40,728 nt of DNA from a virus, in the IMG/VR virus record IMGVR_UViG_3300045977_000101, positions 1 to 40,728 of that record. One strand, given 5' to 3'. This document shows, in pieces, positions 24,405 to 31,482 of this stretch. Position numbers and translations under genes: made by a program. The first letter of the stretch is position 1; each line of letters opens with the position of its first letter. The notes under the pieces are model-generated. The model saw only the letters and a list, made by a program, of their open reading frames with translations. It searched no databases and was not told where the DNA came from.

Positions 24405-24706
24405 GATGTCGCTCGTGTCTTTCGCGAGTGGCACGAGGCACACAAGGCCTGCCAGTTGTCACGATCCCAAAAGAGCACGCCATCACCGAGGTGATCGCGA
24501 ATGTGATCCACACACGTGGCCAGCGTAATCCGGTGCTGTGCACGACAGTGCACACAGAACGGATGTGCCTGCAGGTATGTGCGAGACACAGCACGCCAGT
24601 TGCCTTGGTTGTACACACGCGTGCGAGGCTGCACACCATGCACCGGACATGGCCTCGTGTGTCGGCATGTCGGAATGCTGCACGGTTTGGCCTGTGCGTT
24701 AGGCAT
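24398..24706 (-). CDS. HNH endonuclease
   Basis: 102 residues with AGGAG before the ATG. An N-terminal cysteine cluster (CSIPTCRHTRPCPVHG) precedes the HNH core: FCVHCRAQHRITLATCVDHIRDHLGDGVLFWDRDNWQALCASCHSRKT, with the DHI and N/H residues of the beta-beta-alpha metal fold. Phage HNH proteins of this length often support terminase cleavage. Here it is separated from terminase genes by the modification block, so a role with the methyltransferases or in DNA processing is also possible. Confidence 0.9.
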   Translation of the reverse strand: MPNAQAKPCSIPTCRHTRPCPVHGVQPRTRVYNQGNWRAVSRTYLQAHPFCVHCRAQHRITLATCVDHIRDHLGDGVLFWDRDNWQALCASCHSRKTRATSC

Positions 24707-24935
24707 CGGTGTGCTCCTGGTCAGCGTTGAGCAGGTAACGCAGATCGAGTGCCATACGCTGCAGCCACACGCACAGGATCACGTGGCGATCCGTGCGTGA
24801 GACGTGCTGCACTCGCAGGTAGTGCAGCACCTGCAATGCGGCCATCGCTCGATACCGCATGGCCTCACGAGACATGGACAGATCGAGTGCGTCGAATGCG
24901 TCAGCGAGTGCCTGTGCATCGTCATCACGACGCAT
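24699..24935 (-). CDS. Small helical protein of unknown function
   Basis: 78 residues, starting at MRRDDDAQ seven bases after GAGGTG. Upstream methionines lie too near the ribosome binding site. It is acidic and helical (ALADAFDALDLSMSREAMRYRAMAALQVLHYL), with a second helix RMALDLRYLLNADQ. It overlaps both neighbours by about 10 bases. No family recognised. Confidence 0.7.
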   Translation of the reverse strand: MRRDDDAQALADAFDALDLSMSREAMRYRAMAALQVLHYLRVQHVSRTDRHVILCVWLQRMALDLRYLLNADQEHTDA

Positions 24936-25347
24936 GGTCATCACCTCGCAGCCTGTAGTGAGCGACACCAGAGGCCGACACGTAACCGTGATCGAGCAGA
25001 TACGCGATCACCTCGTCGAGGCCACCGACGACGTGTGCGATGCCTGCGAGGTGGCAGAAATCGCGGAATGAGGCTTGCTCGGCACTCAGTCGGCCTCGGT
25101 GTGCTTTCACCTCGATCCACAGTTCGTGTGGTGCTGCGTGCGTGTGCAACGTACGCAGCATCGGCATCGGTGAGGCTGGCAAGTGCACGAGCAGATCAGG
25201 AATGCCGGGAGTCTGGCTCGTGCCTTTGTGCGCCTGATCACGTCGAGGTGCGTGGCCGATCACATACACGCGAGCGTGCACCAGTCGCAGTGTCTGCACG
25301 ATGTGCGACTGCTCGACTTTCTCTGGCACTCGTACACGTGCGCTCAC
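24925..25347 (-). CDS. VRR-NUC nuclease
   Basis: 140 residues from a GTG (GAGGTG ahead, GTGA overlap). The pattern fits VRR-NUC: an N-terminal Glu/Gln helix (PEKVEQSHIVQTLRLV), then GTSQTPGIPDLLVHLP with the catalytic PD, LWIEVKAHRGRLSAEQASFRDFCHLAG with E-x-K and the Gln-containing helix, and HVVGGLDEVIAYL. This family of PD-(D/E)XK nucleases in phages acts on branched or replicating DNA. Neighbours are a methyltransferase and an HNH nuclease. Confidence 0.92.
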   Translation of the reverse strand: MSARVRVPEKVEQSHIVQTLRLVHARVYVIGHAPRRDQAHKGTSQTPGIPDLLVHLPASPMPMLRTLHTHAAPHELWIEVKAHRGRLSAEQASFRDFCHLAGIAHVVGGLDEVIAYLLDHGYVSASGVAHYRLRGDDHAS

Positions 25348-26093
25348 GACTGCACCTCGTCGAACGTAAGCGTTTGCGCACGTGGCTCGAGTTCGTCGCC
25401 TGTGAACAGTGCGCACTGTCGCAGGCGTTCGATGATGTGGTCGCAGTAGGCGCGATCCATTTCGATCCCGATGGCTCGTCGGCCGAGACGTTTCGCAGCC
25501 ACGAGCGTGGTGCCACTGCCAGCGAACGGATCGAGGATCAGATCACCGGGATCAGTGAAATCGGCGATCAGTGCGCACATCAGCGATTCCGGTTTCTGCG
25601 TCGGATGCGTACGTGTCTCGGCATCGACGATCAACGACTCATAGAAACCGGATCGGCCACCACCGTTCCATCGCTTGCGTCCGAGTGCGTGCGAGATCGC
25701 GAGGCCTTCGCCTGGTTGCGCAGGTCGATCACCAGTGAACTGAGGTGCACCGTTGCGCCTGCGATAGAAACCAGCACGCACGAATCGATCACCAGCGATG
25801 GCCTTGTACGTGCCGATCATTTCGAGCGAGCAGAAACAGATGCACCAGCGTCGTGCAGCTGCGAGCAGCAACGGCACGCACTCGTGCATGTCGAGTGGTG
25901 CAAACGTGATCGGCAGTGGTCGCACGACATGGCGTGCATCGCGATGGCCACTGCGTGCGTTGGCGTGTGTGTGTGCGTCGTATGGTGGATCGGTGATCAC
26001 GTGATCAGCCACGCAACCGATCTCGGCCAGCACCGTTCGGCAATCGGCGTGGTACAGCACCACCGAGCCATCGTCGTACACCGGGATCACCAT
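25344..26093 (-). CDS. N4-cytosine/N6-adenine DNA methyltransferase
   Basis: 249 residues from MVIPVYDDG, with AGAGG five bases upstream. Motif IV is DPPY (35-38), and motif I, DPFAGSGTTLVAAKRLGRRAIGIE, lies near the C-terminus, giving the beta-class order (IV before I). HPTQKPESL precedes motif I as in this family. It transfers a methyl group to exocyclic amino groups. Which base and site is not visible. It forms a pair with the cytosine-5 enzyme 1 kb away. Confidence 0.93.
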   Translation of the reverse strand: MVIPVYDDGSVVLYHADCRTVLAEIGCVADHVITDPPYDAHTHANARSGHRDARHVVRPLPITFAPLDMHECVPLLLAAARRWCICFCSLEMIGTYKAIAGDRFVRAGFYRRRNGAPQFTGDRPAQPGEGLAISHALGRKRWNGGGRSGFYESLIVDAETRTHPTQKPESLMCALIADFTDPGDLILDPFAGSGTTLVAAKRLGRRAIGIEMDRAYCDHIIERLRQCALFTGDELEPRAQTLTFDEVQS

Positions 26094-26824
26094 CGCAGCC
26101 TCTGATGCCATGCACGTTCGGCCTGCGTGCCGTGCGTGATCGCTGCGTCGGGATCGCACTCGCTGTCGTCGTCATCGGTGGCCAGTCGATCTGGTCCGAA
26201 CGCCAGATCGGCTGGCCAGCCTGCAGCACTCGGCAAGGGATCGCGATGCTGGCTGGTGTCGAGGCCAGCACGCCTGCGATCCACGTACCAGCCACACGCA
26301 GCCTCGGCCAGCGGACAGCACACCTCGGCCAGCCATGCTCGTCGAGCCTGCGTGTTCTTGCGTGTCTGTGCGTGCTCACGCGTGGAACGAGGGATCCGAG
26401 GCTGGCAACTGAGGCCATCGGCATGGCCTCGGCTGGCCTCGCGAGGCCTCTGGCAGGCCTCAGGAGGCACGAACGGCACCGAGGCTGGCTCTTTGCTCGT
26501 GGCCTCGTCTCGCGTGGCCTCTGGCAGGCCTGCAGCATGGCCGAGGTACGGCCGATCCGGCATGGATGGCCAGCTGCTGGCCATCGGTGGCCTCGGTGGT
26601 GGCAGGAGATCGCCAGCCACGTCGAGCCATGGTGCCTCGTGGTGCTGGCCAGCTGGCACCACGTCGAGCACAGACACCACGCCACGCCAGCCACCAGTGA
26701 GCAGCAGCAGACACACCAGCCGATGCGCCTGCTGTGGCGACTCGCCGAACACACGACGCAGCATCGCCACCTCGTGATCGAGGTGCGCATGTCGAGCACG
26801 AACGGACACCAGCCAGCAATCCAT
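26087..26824 (-). CDS. Unknown protein with an AGGCCT-repeat linker
   Basis: 245 residues starting MDCWLVSVRARHAHLDHEV one base after the upstream stop. The first 75 residues look folded (LRRVFGESPQQAHRLVCLLLLTGG). Residues about 85-150 form a Pro/Glu/Arg-rich linker encoded by the same CGAGGCC/AGGCCT words that fill the non-coding regions. The C-terminal part has AWLAEVCCPLAEAACGWYVDRRRAG and WPADLAFGPDRLA, which resembles unnamed phage proteins. Function unknown. The linker looks like inserted repeat DNA that remained in frame. Confidence 0.6.
   Translation of the reverse strand: MDCWLVSVRARHAHLDHEVAMLRRVFGESPQQAHRLVCLLLLTGGWRGVVSVLDVVPAGQHHEAPWLDVAGDLLPPPRPPMASSWPSMPDRPYLGHAAGLPEATRDEATSKEPASVPFVPPEACQRPREASRGHADGLSCQPRIPRSTREHAQTRKNTQARRAWLAEVCCPLAEAACGWYVDRRRAGLDTSQHRDPLPSAAGWPADLAFGPDRLATDDDDSECDPDAAITHGTQAERAWHQRLRW
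26444..26531. repeat. AGGCCT repeat island inside a coding region
   Basis: AGGCCT occurs at 26444, 26455 and 26526, with many GGCCTC/GAGGCC words between 26200 and 26640. The composition matches the non-coding repeat regions at 256-608 and 35820-35960 rather than neighbouring genes. Confidence 0.65.
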
Positions 26825-26825
26825 G

Positions 26826-27125
26826 TCAGTCGAACAGGGATGGCTGCTCGTCGTCAGTGCGAGCGTGCACAGGCTGCAACGGATCAACGCTGCTGGTGAG
26901 CGTGTAACGCCAGCACGTGCCAGCCTCGTGCACCACCGTGATCGGCACACCACTGGCGACCAGTTCACGCACTCGACGTGGTGCCTCGGTGGCCTCGGCA
27001 CGGTGAATCAGTTCCCACGAGGTAAGGCCACGACTGCCAGCACGCTTGAGCGCATCGAGCACACGCACTCGTGCGTTGTCTCGAGCCTCCATCGGATCGT
27101 CGTCGGTATACTGTCGCTTACGCAT
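26826..27125 (-). CDS. Small winged-helix-like DNA-binding protein
   Basis: 99 residues from MRKRQYTDDD, with GGAG eight bases upstream and an 8-base overlap with the previous gene. ARVRVLDALKRAGSRGLTSWELIHRAEATEAPRRVRELVASGVPITVV has the shape of a winged helix, with a wing TCWRYTL, and the end DEQPSLFD is acidic. It is a likely regulator or replication accessory, located right after the loader-like gene. Confidence 0.7.
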   Translation of the reverse strand: MRKRQYTDDDPMEARDNARVRVLDALKRAGSRGLTSWELIHRAEATEAPRRVRELVASGVPITVVHEAGTCWRYTLTSSVDPLQPVHARTDDEQPSLFD

Positions 27126-27648
27126 TGAATCGACTCCATCCTGAGCCACGCGTGGCCTTGTCGGCCTGCTCCTGGTCGAACGTGGCACGCGTGTGCTTTG
27201 GCTTTGGTGCAGCGATGCGATTGCAGATCGTGCAGCGTGAGACGTGGTGCACATGCACCGGACCAGCGAACTGGTACGCACCGACACCACGTGCCTGATC
27301 CCACGAGATCACGTGGCCATCGTCGTTGTGTGGTCGCAGGCCTCGATCCTGACAAGCGAGGCACGTCCACTCGCACCGATCACCAGTGGTCGGATCGATG
27401 AATGCAGCTGCTGGTGTGTGTTGTGTGTGCTGGCGTTGACGTGCGAGACGATCCACGTACGAACGGATCACCACAGGCCGAGGAAAGAATCGCTCGTGCC
27501 TCGTGATCTCGACGCACGCATCGCACACAGCGTCGGTCGGTAGATCGTTGAGTGCTGCAGCCAGTGCGTCGATCTGCTCATCGTCGATCTTGTGCATGAA
27601 CGCACGAGCCATCGTCGTGAACGCGATCACCAACGACTCGGCGATCAC
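27118..27648 (-). CDS. Helicase loader/replisome accessory-like protein with zinc ribbon
   Basis: 176 residues from a GTG in a GTGA overlap with the initiator gene. The N-terminal helices (MHKIDDEQIDALAAALNDLPTDAVCDACVEITRHERFFPRPVVIRSYV) resemble the G39P/DnaC-loader-like phage domain in which a residue set ending FFPRP is typical. A zinc ribbon, CLACQDRG ... CTICNRI, follows. It sits directly after the initiator, as loaders do. The match is by pattern and position. Confidence 0.65.
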   Translation of the reverse strand: MIAESLVIAFTTMARAFMHKIDDEQIDALAAALNDLPTDAVCDACVEITRHERFFPRPVVIRSYVDRLARQRQHTQHTPAAAFIDPTTGDRCEWTCLACQDRGLRPHNDDGHVISWDQARGVGAYQFAGPVHVHHVSRCTICNRIAAPKPKHTRATFDQEQADKATRGSGWSRFNA

Positions 27649-28724
27649 TTCACACCTCGCAGTGCTCGACGTGCGTTGATCCGAGCAGCGATCCCTTTCG
27701 CACGCTCGACGGGATCGACAGCCTCAGGGCCAGCACCTTTCCATTCTTTGAACTCGCGACGATAGAGATCGTGCACGTCGTCACCGACATCGACGTGTGC
27801 GTACTTGCGGCCGATCTCGCCGTACCAGGCACGCAACACAGCCTCGTCTGGCTTGGCCATGCGCGATAACAGTTCCTCGTGCAAGTGGTGAGGCACCGAC
27901 ATGCACGCACGCTCGGCCTCGTATGCCATGCCGAGTCGTCGCCGTCTCGCTGGCCACGCACCGTACGTCGAGCCATCGCGTGGTGTCGGTGGCAGTGTCG
28001 GTGTGTCGTTGTTCCGTTCGTCGGTTGTTGCGTTCGGTGTCGGCCTCGTGGCGTTGTCGGCCTCGGTCGGTGGTTCGTCGTTCACAGCGTCTTTTCGTGG
28101 CTGCGAAGTCTCAACCGTTTGCGTAACCGTTTCGGAACCATTCTCGCGCACGCACGCGGTGTCTGTGCCTGTTCCCTGTTCCCTGTTCAGTTGATCTTGA
28201 TCTTGATCTGTTACCTGATCCCTGTTTCGAGGCTGGTTCCCGAACGGTTTCGGTAACGGTTTCGGAATGGTTCGGGAATGGTTCGGGAATGCTTGCCGAA
28301 AGGCTGTGCTGTAAGCCTCACCGAGATCGGCAGTGATCTGCGCCACCGAGGCCAGCACGTGCTGGCGAAGATCGCACTCAGGGATCACGCTGGCATCACG
28401 CACGAAACCTCGTACGACGTTGGGATTCGGTGGTGCGTGATACCGCATGAAATTGCGCAGCCACACCACGCGAGCGACGAGATCAAGCCGCACCATGTCG
28501 GCACGCTGCAACTCGTCGAGTGCGTCGGCCATGCGGTCTGATGGCCAGCGACCAGGCCACTCGGCTGCGAGCGTGAACGTGTCACCGAGGTACACACCGA
28601 GTCGATTCGTACTCGGATGCGTAAGCAAGAAATACAGCACGAGCCTGCCGTCATCGGACAGCTGCGTGCGCCACTTCTGATCGTTGATCATTCGCACAGA
28701 AACCGTGCGGTAACGCAGATCCAT
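27645..28724 (-). CDS. Phage replication initiator/replisome organizer
   Basis: 359 residues with GAGGTG ahead of the ATG. The N-terminal 130 residues have the winged-helix pattern of phage O-like initiators: WRTQLSDDGRLVLYFLLTHPSTNRLGVY, then MADALDELQRADMVRLDLVARVVWLRNFM. The middle, residues about 150-240, is low-complexity Gln/Asp/Asn/Thr and is encoded by short DNA repeats that look like origin iterons. The C-terminal domain (HHLHEELLSRMAKPDEAVLRAWYGEIGRKYAHVDVG...REFKEWK) may contact the loader or helicase. This arrangement parallels lambda, where the origin lies in gene O. Confidence 0.82.
   Translation of the reverse strand: MDLRYRTVSVRMINDQKWRTQLSDDGRLVLYFLLTHPSTNRLGVYLGDTFTLAAEWPGRWPSDRMADALDELQRADMVRLDLVARVVWLRNFMRYHAPPNPNVVRGFVRDASVIPECDLRQHVLASVAQITADLGEAYSTAFRQAFPNHSRTIPKPLPKPFGNQPRNRDQVTDQDQDQLNREQGTGTDTACVRENGSETVTQTVETSQPRKDAVNDEPPTEADNATRPTPNATTDERNNDTPTLPPTPRDGSTYGAWPARRRRLGMAYEAERACMSVPHHLHEELLSRMAKPDEAVLRAWYGEIGRKYAHVDVGDDVHDLYRREFKEWKGAGPEAVDPVERAKGIAARINARRALRGVK
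28113..28288. repeat. Iterons inside the initiator gene, candidate replication origin
   Basis: On the plus strand AACCGTTTGCGT and AACCGTTTCGGA lie at 28113-28136. AACGGTTTCGGT and AACGGTTTCGGA lie at 28243-28266, followed by two ATGGTTCGGGA units at 28267-28288. A TTGATC hexamer run lies near 28195-28210. They encode only a low-complexity linker (NHSRTIPKPLPKPFGN and TETVTQT), as expected if DNA sequence rather than protein is conserved. Confidence 0.6.
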
Positions 28725-28893
28725 CGTTGCACCTCACACACACGAACGGTGGTGGCCACGCTGCTGCTGCGCACACGTACAGACACGCAGCAGCAGCACG
28801 TGTGATCGATGTGAGTGGCACCGAGCGAGTCAGTGCAGATGGTGTGCGAGTGGCACCGAGCGAGTCAGTGCGAGCCGAGGTGCGAGTGTGTGA
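28725..28893. promoter_or_regulatory. Gap with a 12-bp inverted repeat and a 24-bp direct repeat
   Basis: This 169-base gap upstream of the initiator gene holds a perfect 12-bp inverted repeat (GCTGCTGCTGCG at 28760-28771, complement at 28786-28797) with a 14-base loop. It also holds two identical 24-base direct repeats at 28813-28836 and 28848-28871, which begin GAGTGGCACCGAG. There is no T-run, so it looks more like an operator or leader structure than a terminator. It is well placed to control replication genes. Confidence 0.6.
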
Positions 28894-29274
28894 TCAGTGC
28901 GTCGTGTGATCGTTGCTGATGAACGTCTCATCGTCACCGAGCAACGTTTGCAGATACGCCACTTGATCGGCAGGCGACAGGCCTTGCATGTGCATCACCA
29001 TCTGCAGTGCCAGTCGTGCCACGTCTTTGGCAGGCGCACACTGTGCACTGCCAGTGATGAACTGCTGCAGCTGCCAGCGAATCGTGCTGGCGTGATAGGC
29101 GAGTTCGCACAACGCAGCAGCCAGCAACGGTGCTGGACACGTGCGACGTGTATGGCCACTCGTGCGAATCAGATCCATGGCGTATCGATGTGCACGCTGC
29201 GTCTGGCGTTTCGTCAGCACCGGCACACCGTACTCGTTCATGGCGATCTTTTCACTGCGTGGTGATCGCTTCAC
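28894..29274 (-). CDS. Protein of unknown function in the replication block
   Basis: 126 residues from a GTG in a GTGA overlap, with GAGGTG eight bases upstream; MNEYGV a few codons later is an alternative start. It is helical, with RQTQRAHRYAMDLIRTSGHTRRTCPAPLLAAALCELAYHASTIRWQLQQF and an acidic end. No recognised family. It is the last gene before the repeat-bearing gap. Confidence 0.65.
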   Translation of the reverse strand: MKRSPRSEKIAMNEYGVPVLTKRQTQRAHRYAMDLIRTSGHTRRTCPAPLLAAALCELAYHASTIRWQLQQFITGSAQCAPAKDVARLALQMVMHMQGLSPADQVAYLQTLLGDDETFISNDHTTH

Positions 29275-29492
29275 TGCTGCACCTCGTCGAACGCGAGCAC
29301 GAGCACATGTGCACCATCAGCACCACGCTCGGTGCGTACCAGGCGCACGGTGCACGACTCGTGATCAGGCATGTCGTACAGATCGGTGAGCAATCGCACA
29401 GATATCCGCAAGCGATCACCGATGTGGATCGCCTGCTGATCACGCTCGATGGCGTCTGGTCGGATCACGTGTCGGTGGTGTGTGCGTGACAT
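29271..29492 (-). CDS. Small protein of unknown function
   Basis: 73 residues with GAGGATCGGCC before the ATG, placed directly after the SSB-like gene. The core looks beta-rich (DRLRISVRLLTDLYDMPDHESCTVRLVRTERGADGAHVLVLAF). The C-terminus DEVQQ is forced by the ribosome binding site of the next gene. No family is recognised. Confidence 0.7.
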   Translation of the reverse strand: MSRTHHRHVIRPDAIERDQQAIHIGDRLRISVRLLTDLYDMPDHESCTVRLVRTERGADGAHVLVLAFDEVQQ

Positions 29493-29501
29493 GGCCGATC
29501 C

Positions 29502-29993
29502 TCAGAACGGAATGTCATCGTTGCGTGCTGGTGCTGGTGCGTGCTCGGCCTCGTCGTCGTCGAACGGCTGATGCTCGCGTGCAGCACGCGTGGCTTGAGC
29601 AGGGACAGCAGCACGAGCAGGCGCAGCCTGTGCACGCACTGGCTGGCCAGCACCTCGCCATCGCACGATCCGTAAGCAGTCGATGAGATCATTTTTGTAT
29701 CGATCCTTTTCGATTGTCAGGCCGACGATTAGATCGCACCAGTTGTCGGTGTCGTCGCTGCCAGCGATGTCGGTGAGCCGATCTGCATTCGTTCGGTTCA
29801 GCACCATCCCCTTTTCTTTGCCGACGAAATACACGACTGGTTTCGTTTTCTTCTGCTCGTCGTCGCTGCCGATGTTCTCCTGCGTCACATGCGAGATCGT
29901 GACGCGCATCGGCAGGCGACCACTCGCTTTGAGATCGGCCAGCGTGCTGGCCTTGATGTACTTGCTGTCGAACATCTCCGCGACTCGTGCCAT
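29502..29993 (-). CDS. OB-fold/SSB-like protein
   Basis: 163 residues from MARVAEMFDS, preceded by a perfect AGGAGG. The pattern KYIKASTLADLKASGRLPMRVTISHVTQENIG, KPVVYFVGKEKGMVLNRTNADRLTDIAG and DDTDNWCDLIVGLTIE is a conserved phage OB-fold-like family. The C-terminal ~60 residues are Ala/Pro/Glu rich and end in the acidic NDDIPF, as in single-stranded DNA-binding proteins that recruit partners. It likely coats ssDNA during replication or recombination. Confidence 0.82.
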   Translation of the reverse strand: MARVAEMFDSKYIKASTLADLKASGRLPMRVTISHVTQENIGSDDEQKKTKPVVYFVGKEKGMVLNRTNADRLTDIAGSDDTDNWCDLIVGLTIEKDRYKNDLIDCLRIVRWRGAGQPVRAQAAPARAAVPAQATRAAREHQPFDDDEAEHAPAPARNDDIPF

Positions 29994-30041
29994 ACGTGCG
30001 TGCCTCCTGGCTGCGTTGTGGTTGTACATGGTGGAACGGGA

Positions 30042-30275
30042 TCAACGAGTAAGCGTGCGCCTGCTCATTTCTCGAGTGAGTGCATTGCGTTCGGCCACGG
30101 CGATGTTCTGCACGTAGCCTGATACATAGTCGAGGCCACTCGGTGACATGTGCGATGTGACCTGTCGCCATCGTTCTTTCAATTCCAGATCGGACCAGCG
30201 AGCGAGTTCGTCTGCTCGTCGCAGCATGAACAGGAATCCCGAATCGGATTTCGCGACACCACGAGGCAACGACAT
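30042..30275 (-). CDS. Small protein of unknown function
   Basis: 77 residues, starting in a TGATG overlap with GAGGTGG upstream. The sequence MSLPRGVAKSDSGFLFMLRRADELARWSDLELKERWRQVTSHM is helical and charged, with a basic end TREMSRRTLTR. It belongs to the tightly coupled small-gene string between the repressor and the SSB-like gene. Confidence 0.65.
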   Translation of the reverse strand: MSLPRGVAKSDSGFLFMLRRADELARWSDLELKERWRQVTSHMSPSGLDYVSGYVQNIAVAERNALTREMSRRTLTR

Positions 30276-30487
30276 CACGCCACCTCGTGTGGTGTCGCCA
30301 CGAACGAATATCGGTACGCAGCAAACCGACAGATCATGATCGGCTCTGGCTGCGAGGCCTCTGGATTGGCCTCGGCATGTGCTGGTGCGTTCAGCACAGC
30401 GAGGTGATCGGCGTATCGCTGGCCACAGTTGTTGCACACCTGATCGGCTGGTGGCTCAATCGGGAACGGTGGTGCCGGTGTGGACAT
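30275..30487 (-). CDS. Small protein with a CxxC motif
   Basis: 70 residues. Start and stop are both TGATG overlaps, with GAGGTGG before each start. It begins with a Pro-rich MSTPAPPFPIEPP and has a CNNCGQRYADHL motif and a later CRF, so a small metal site is possible. Function unknown. Confidence 0.65.
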   Translation of the reverse strand: MSTPAPPFPIEPPADQVCNNCGQRYADHLAVLNAPAHAEANPEASQPEPIMICRFAAYRYSFVATPHEVA

Positions 30488-30660
30488 CAGGCCACCTCGT
30501 TTCGTCGTTTCCACAGAACAGCCGACCGATGCCAGCGTCGGCAGTCAGGACAGATCCAGCACGAGCCATGCTCGGTACACTCGTGCACGGCCTCGGCATG
30601 GCCAGCCAGCCAGCACCACCACGAGGCATGCGCAGCAATCACCCATCGCCACGAATACAT
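30487..30660 (-). CDS. Very small Trp/Cys-rich protein
   Basis: 57 residues starting in a TGATG overlap with AAAGG upstream. It has a Trp-rich N-terminus (MYSWRWVIAAHASWWCWLAGH) and a CTEHGSCWICPDCRRWH stretch that looks like a zinc ribbon. The last residues, NEVA, carry the ribosome binding site of the next gene. Function unknown. Confidence 0.6.
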   Translation of the reverse strand: MYSWRWVIAAHASWWCWLAGHAEAVHECTEHGSCWICPDCRRWHRSAVLWKRRNEVA

Positions 30661-30908
30661 CACGATGCCTTTCGCTGGCGTCTGCCAGTCTGCATCCAAT
30701 AGGCAACATCCTGCTTACGGTATCGGATGCGTCGTTTCAAACCAGGGATCTCCTGCGGCAGATCAGGAGAGGTGCCACGACGACGAGCACGCGTGCGCTC
30801 GTCCACTGGCCACCGTGCTGGCCGATGCATGAGTCGAGCAAGATCCAGATCGGTGAGCACATCCCCAAATTGATCGAGCGTGACTGGCGCATCTCGTGTG
30901 TCAGTCAT
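30660..30908 (-). CDS. Excisionase-like helix-turn-helix protein
   Basis: 82 residues with AGGAGTG before the ATG. LTDLDLARLMHRP followed by LPQEIPGLKRRIRYRKQDVAYWMQ has the pattern of small HTH_17/excisionase-like proteins, and the C-terminus is basic. It comes right after the repressor and could promote prophage excision with the integrase at 33226-34332, though it is on the opposite strand. Confidence 0.7.
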   Translation of the reverse strand: MTDTRDAPVTLDQFGDVLTDLDLARLMHRPARWPVDERTRARRRGTSPDLPQEIPGLKRRIRYRKQDVAYWMQTGRRQRKAS

Positions 30909-30916
30909 CACGATGT

Positions 30917-31213
30917 TCACTCCTTCCGCACCAGCACACGAGGATGGCTGGCGAGATGTGGCCACAGGTCCAAGGGATCCACGTCGAGTGCTGTGGCCAC
31001 TCGACGGTACGTGCGCACGTCGCACGAGGTGTCCTCTCGCAGGCATCTCGTGATCGTGCGTATCGCAAGGCCAGCACGATCAGCCAACTGCTGCAGCGTG
31101 AGGCCGAGTGCGATGCGTCGAGCATTCGCACGCGATGTCGTCGAGCCGGGAGTGGTGGTGTCGGTGGCGTGGTTTACGCGTGCACCGTGTCGGCCGTTCT
31201 TTCGATCTGCCAT
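30917..31213 (-). CDS. XRE-family repressor-like regulator
   Basis: 98 residues. NARRIALGLTLQQLADRAGLAIRTITRCLREDTSCDVRTYRRVATALDVDPLDLW is a full Cro/CI-type helix-turn-helix domain. A basic N-terminal arm of about 30 residues and a short tail surround it. No protease or dimerisation domain is visible. It is the first gene of the leftward unit, next to the divergent control region, and is the best candidate for the lysogeny switch regulator. Confidence 0.85.
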   Translation of the reverse strand: MADRKNGRHGARVNHATDTTTPGSTTSRANARRIALGLTLQQLADRAGLAIRTITRCLREDTSCDVRTYRRVATALDVDPLDLWPHLASHPRVLVRKE

Positions 31214-31285
31214 TCACGAATCCGATCCTGTGAATGTCGGCTGGCCACAACGCACCAGCACGAATAGAAACGCAGCGAGATCGGG

Positions 31286-31314
31286 AGAATGCGCCGAGCA
31301 CGATTGGCTGTCAA
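31286..31314 (-). promoter_or_regulatory. Leftward promoter candidate
   Basis: On the minus strand a perfect TTGACA (31314-31309) is followed after exactly 17 bases by CATTCT (31291-31286). CATTCT keeps the A2, T3 and T6 of the -10 consensus. It lies about 75 bases before the repressor start. Confidence 0.5.
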
Positions 31315-31446
31315 CGTGTCAGCAACTGGCCATACAATTTCGCCTCGTGCTGTCAGTGACCGACACGACGCGGATCACCTCGGAAAACATTGGCATTTCG
31401 CAACGATCAGCGCACACGTTGAACGCTTGCACGAGGTGGCAACACG

Positions 31447-31482
31447 ATGGATGGGCTTGCGTCGAGGATTGACTGGTGGTAG
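31447..31482 (+). CDS. Possible 11-residue leader peptide
   Basis: ATG follows GAGGTGGCAACACG, the same signal used by neighbouring genes, and encodes MDGLASRIDWW and a TAG stop. It lies 98 bases before the first rightward gene. Two tandem Trp codons just before the stop recall attenuator leaders, but nothing else supports that, and chance is possible. Confidence 0.25.
   Translation: MDGLASRIDWW

Noticed and set aside
24804-26105. 433-codon plus-strand open frame
   Set aside because: Antisense to the VRR-NUC and methyltransferase genes, which have intact motifs; the translation has no recognisable domain.
28813-28871. CRISPR array
   Set aside because: Only two 24-base repeats with an 11-base spacer, no cas genes, and no further repeats.
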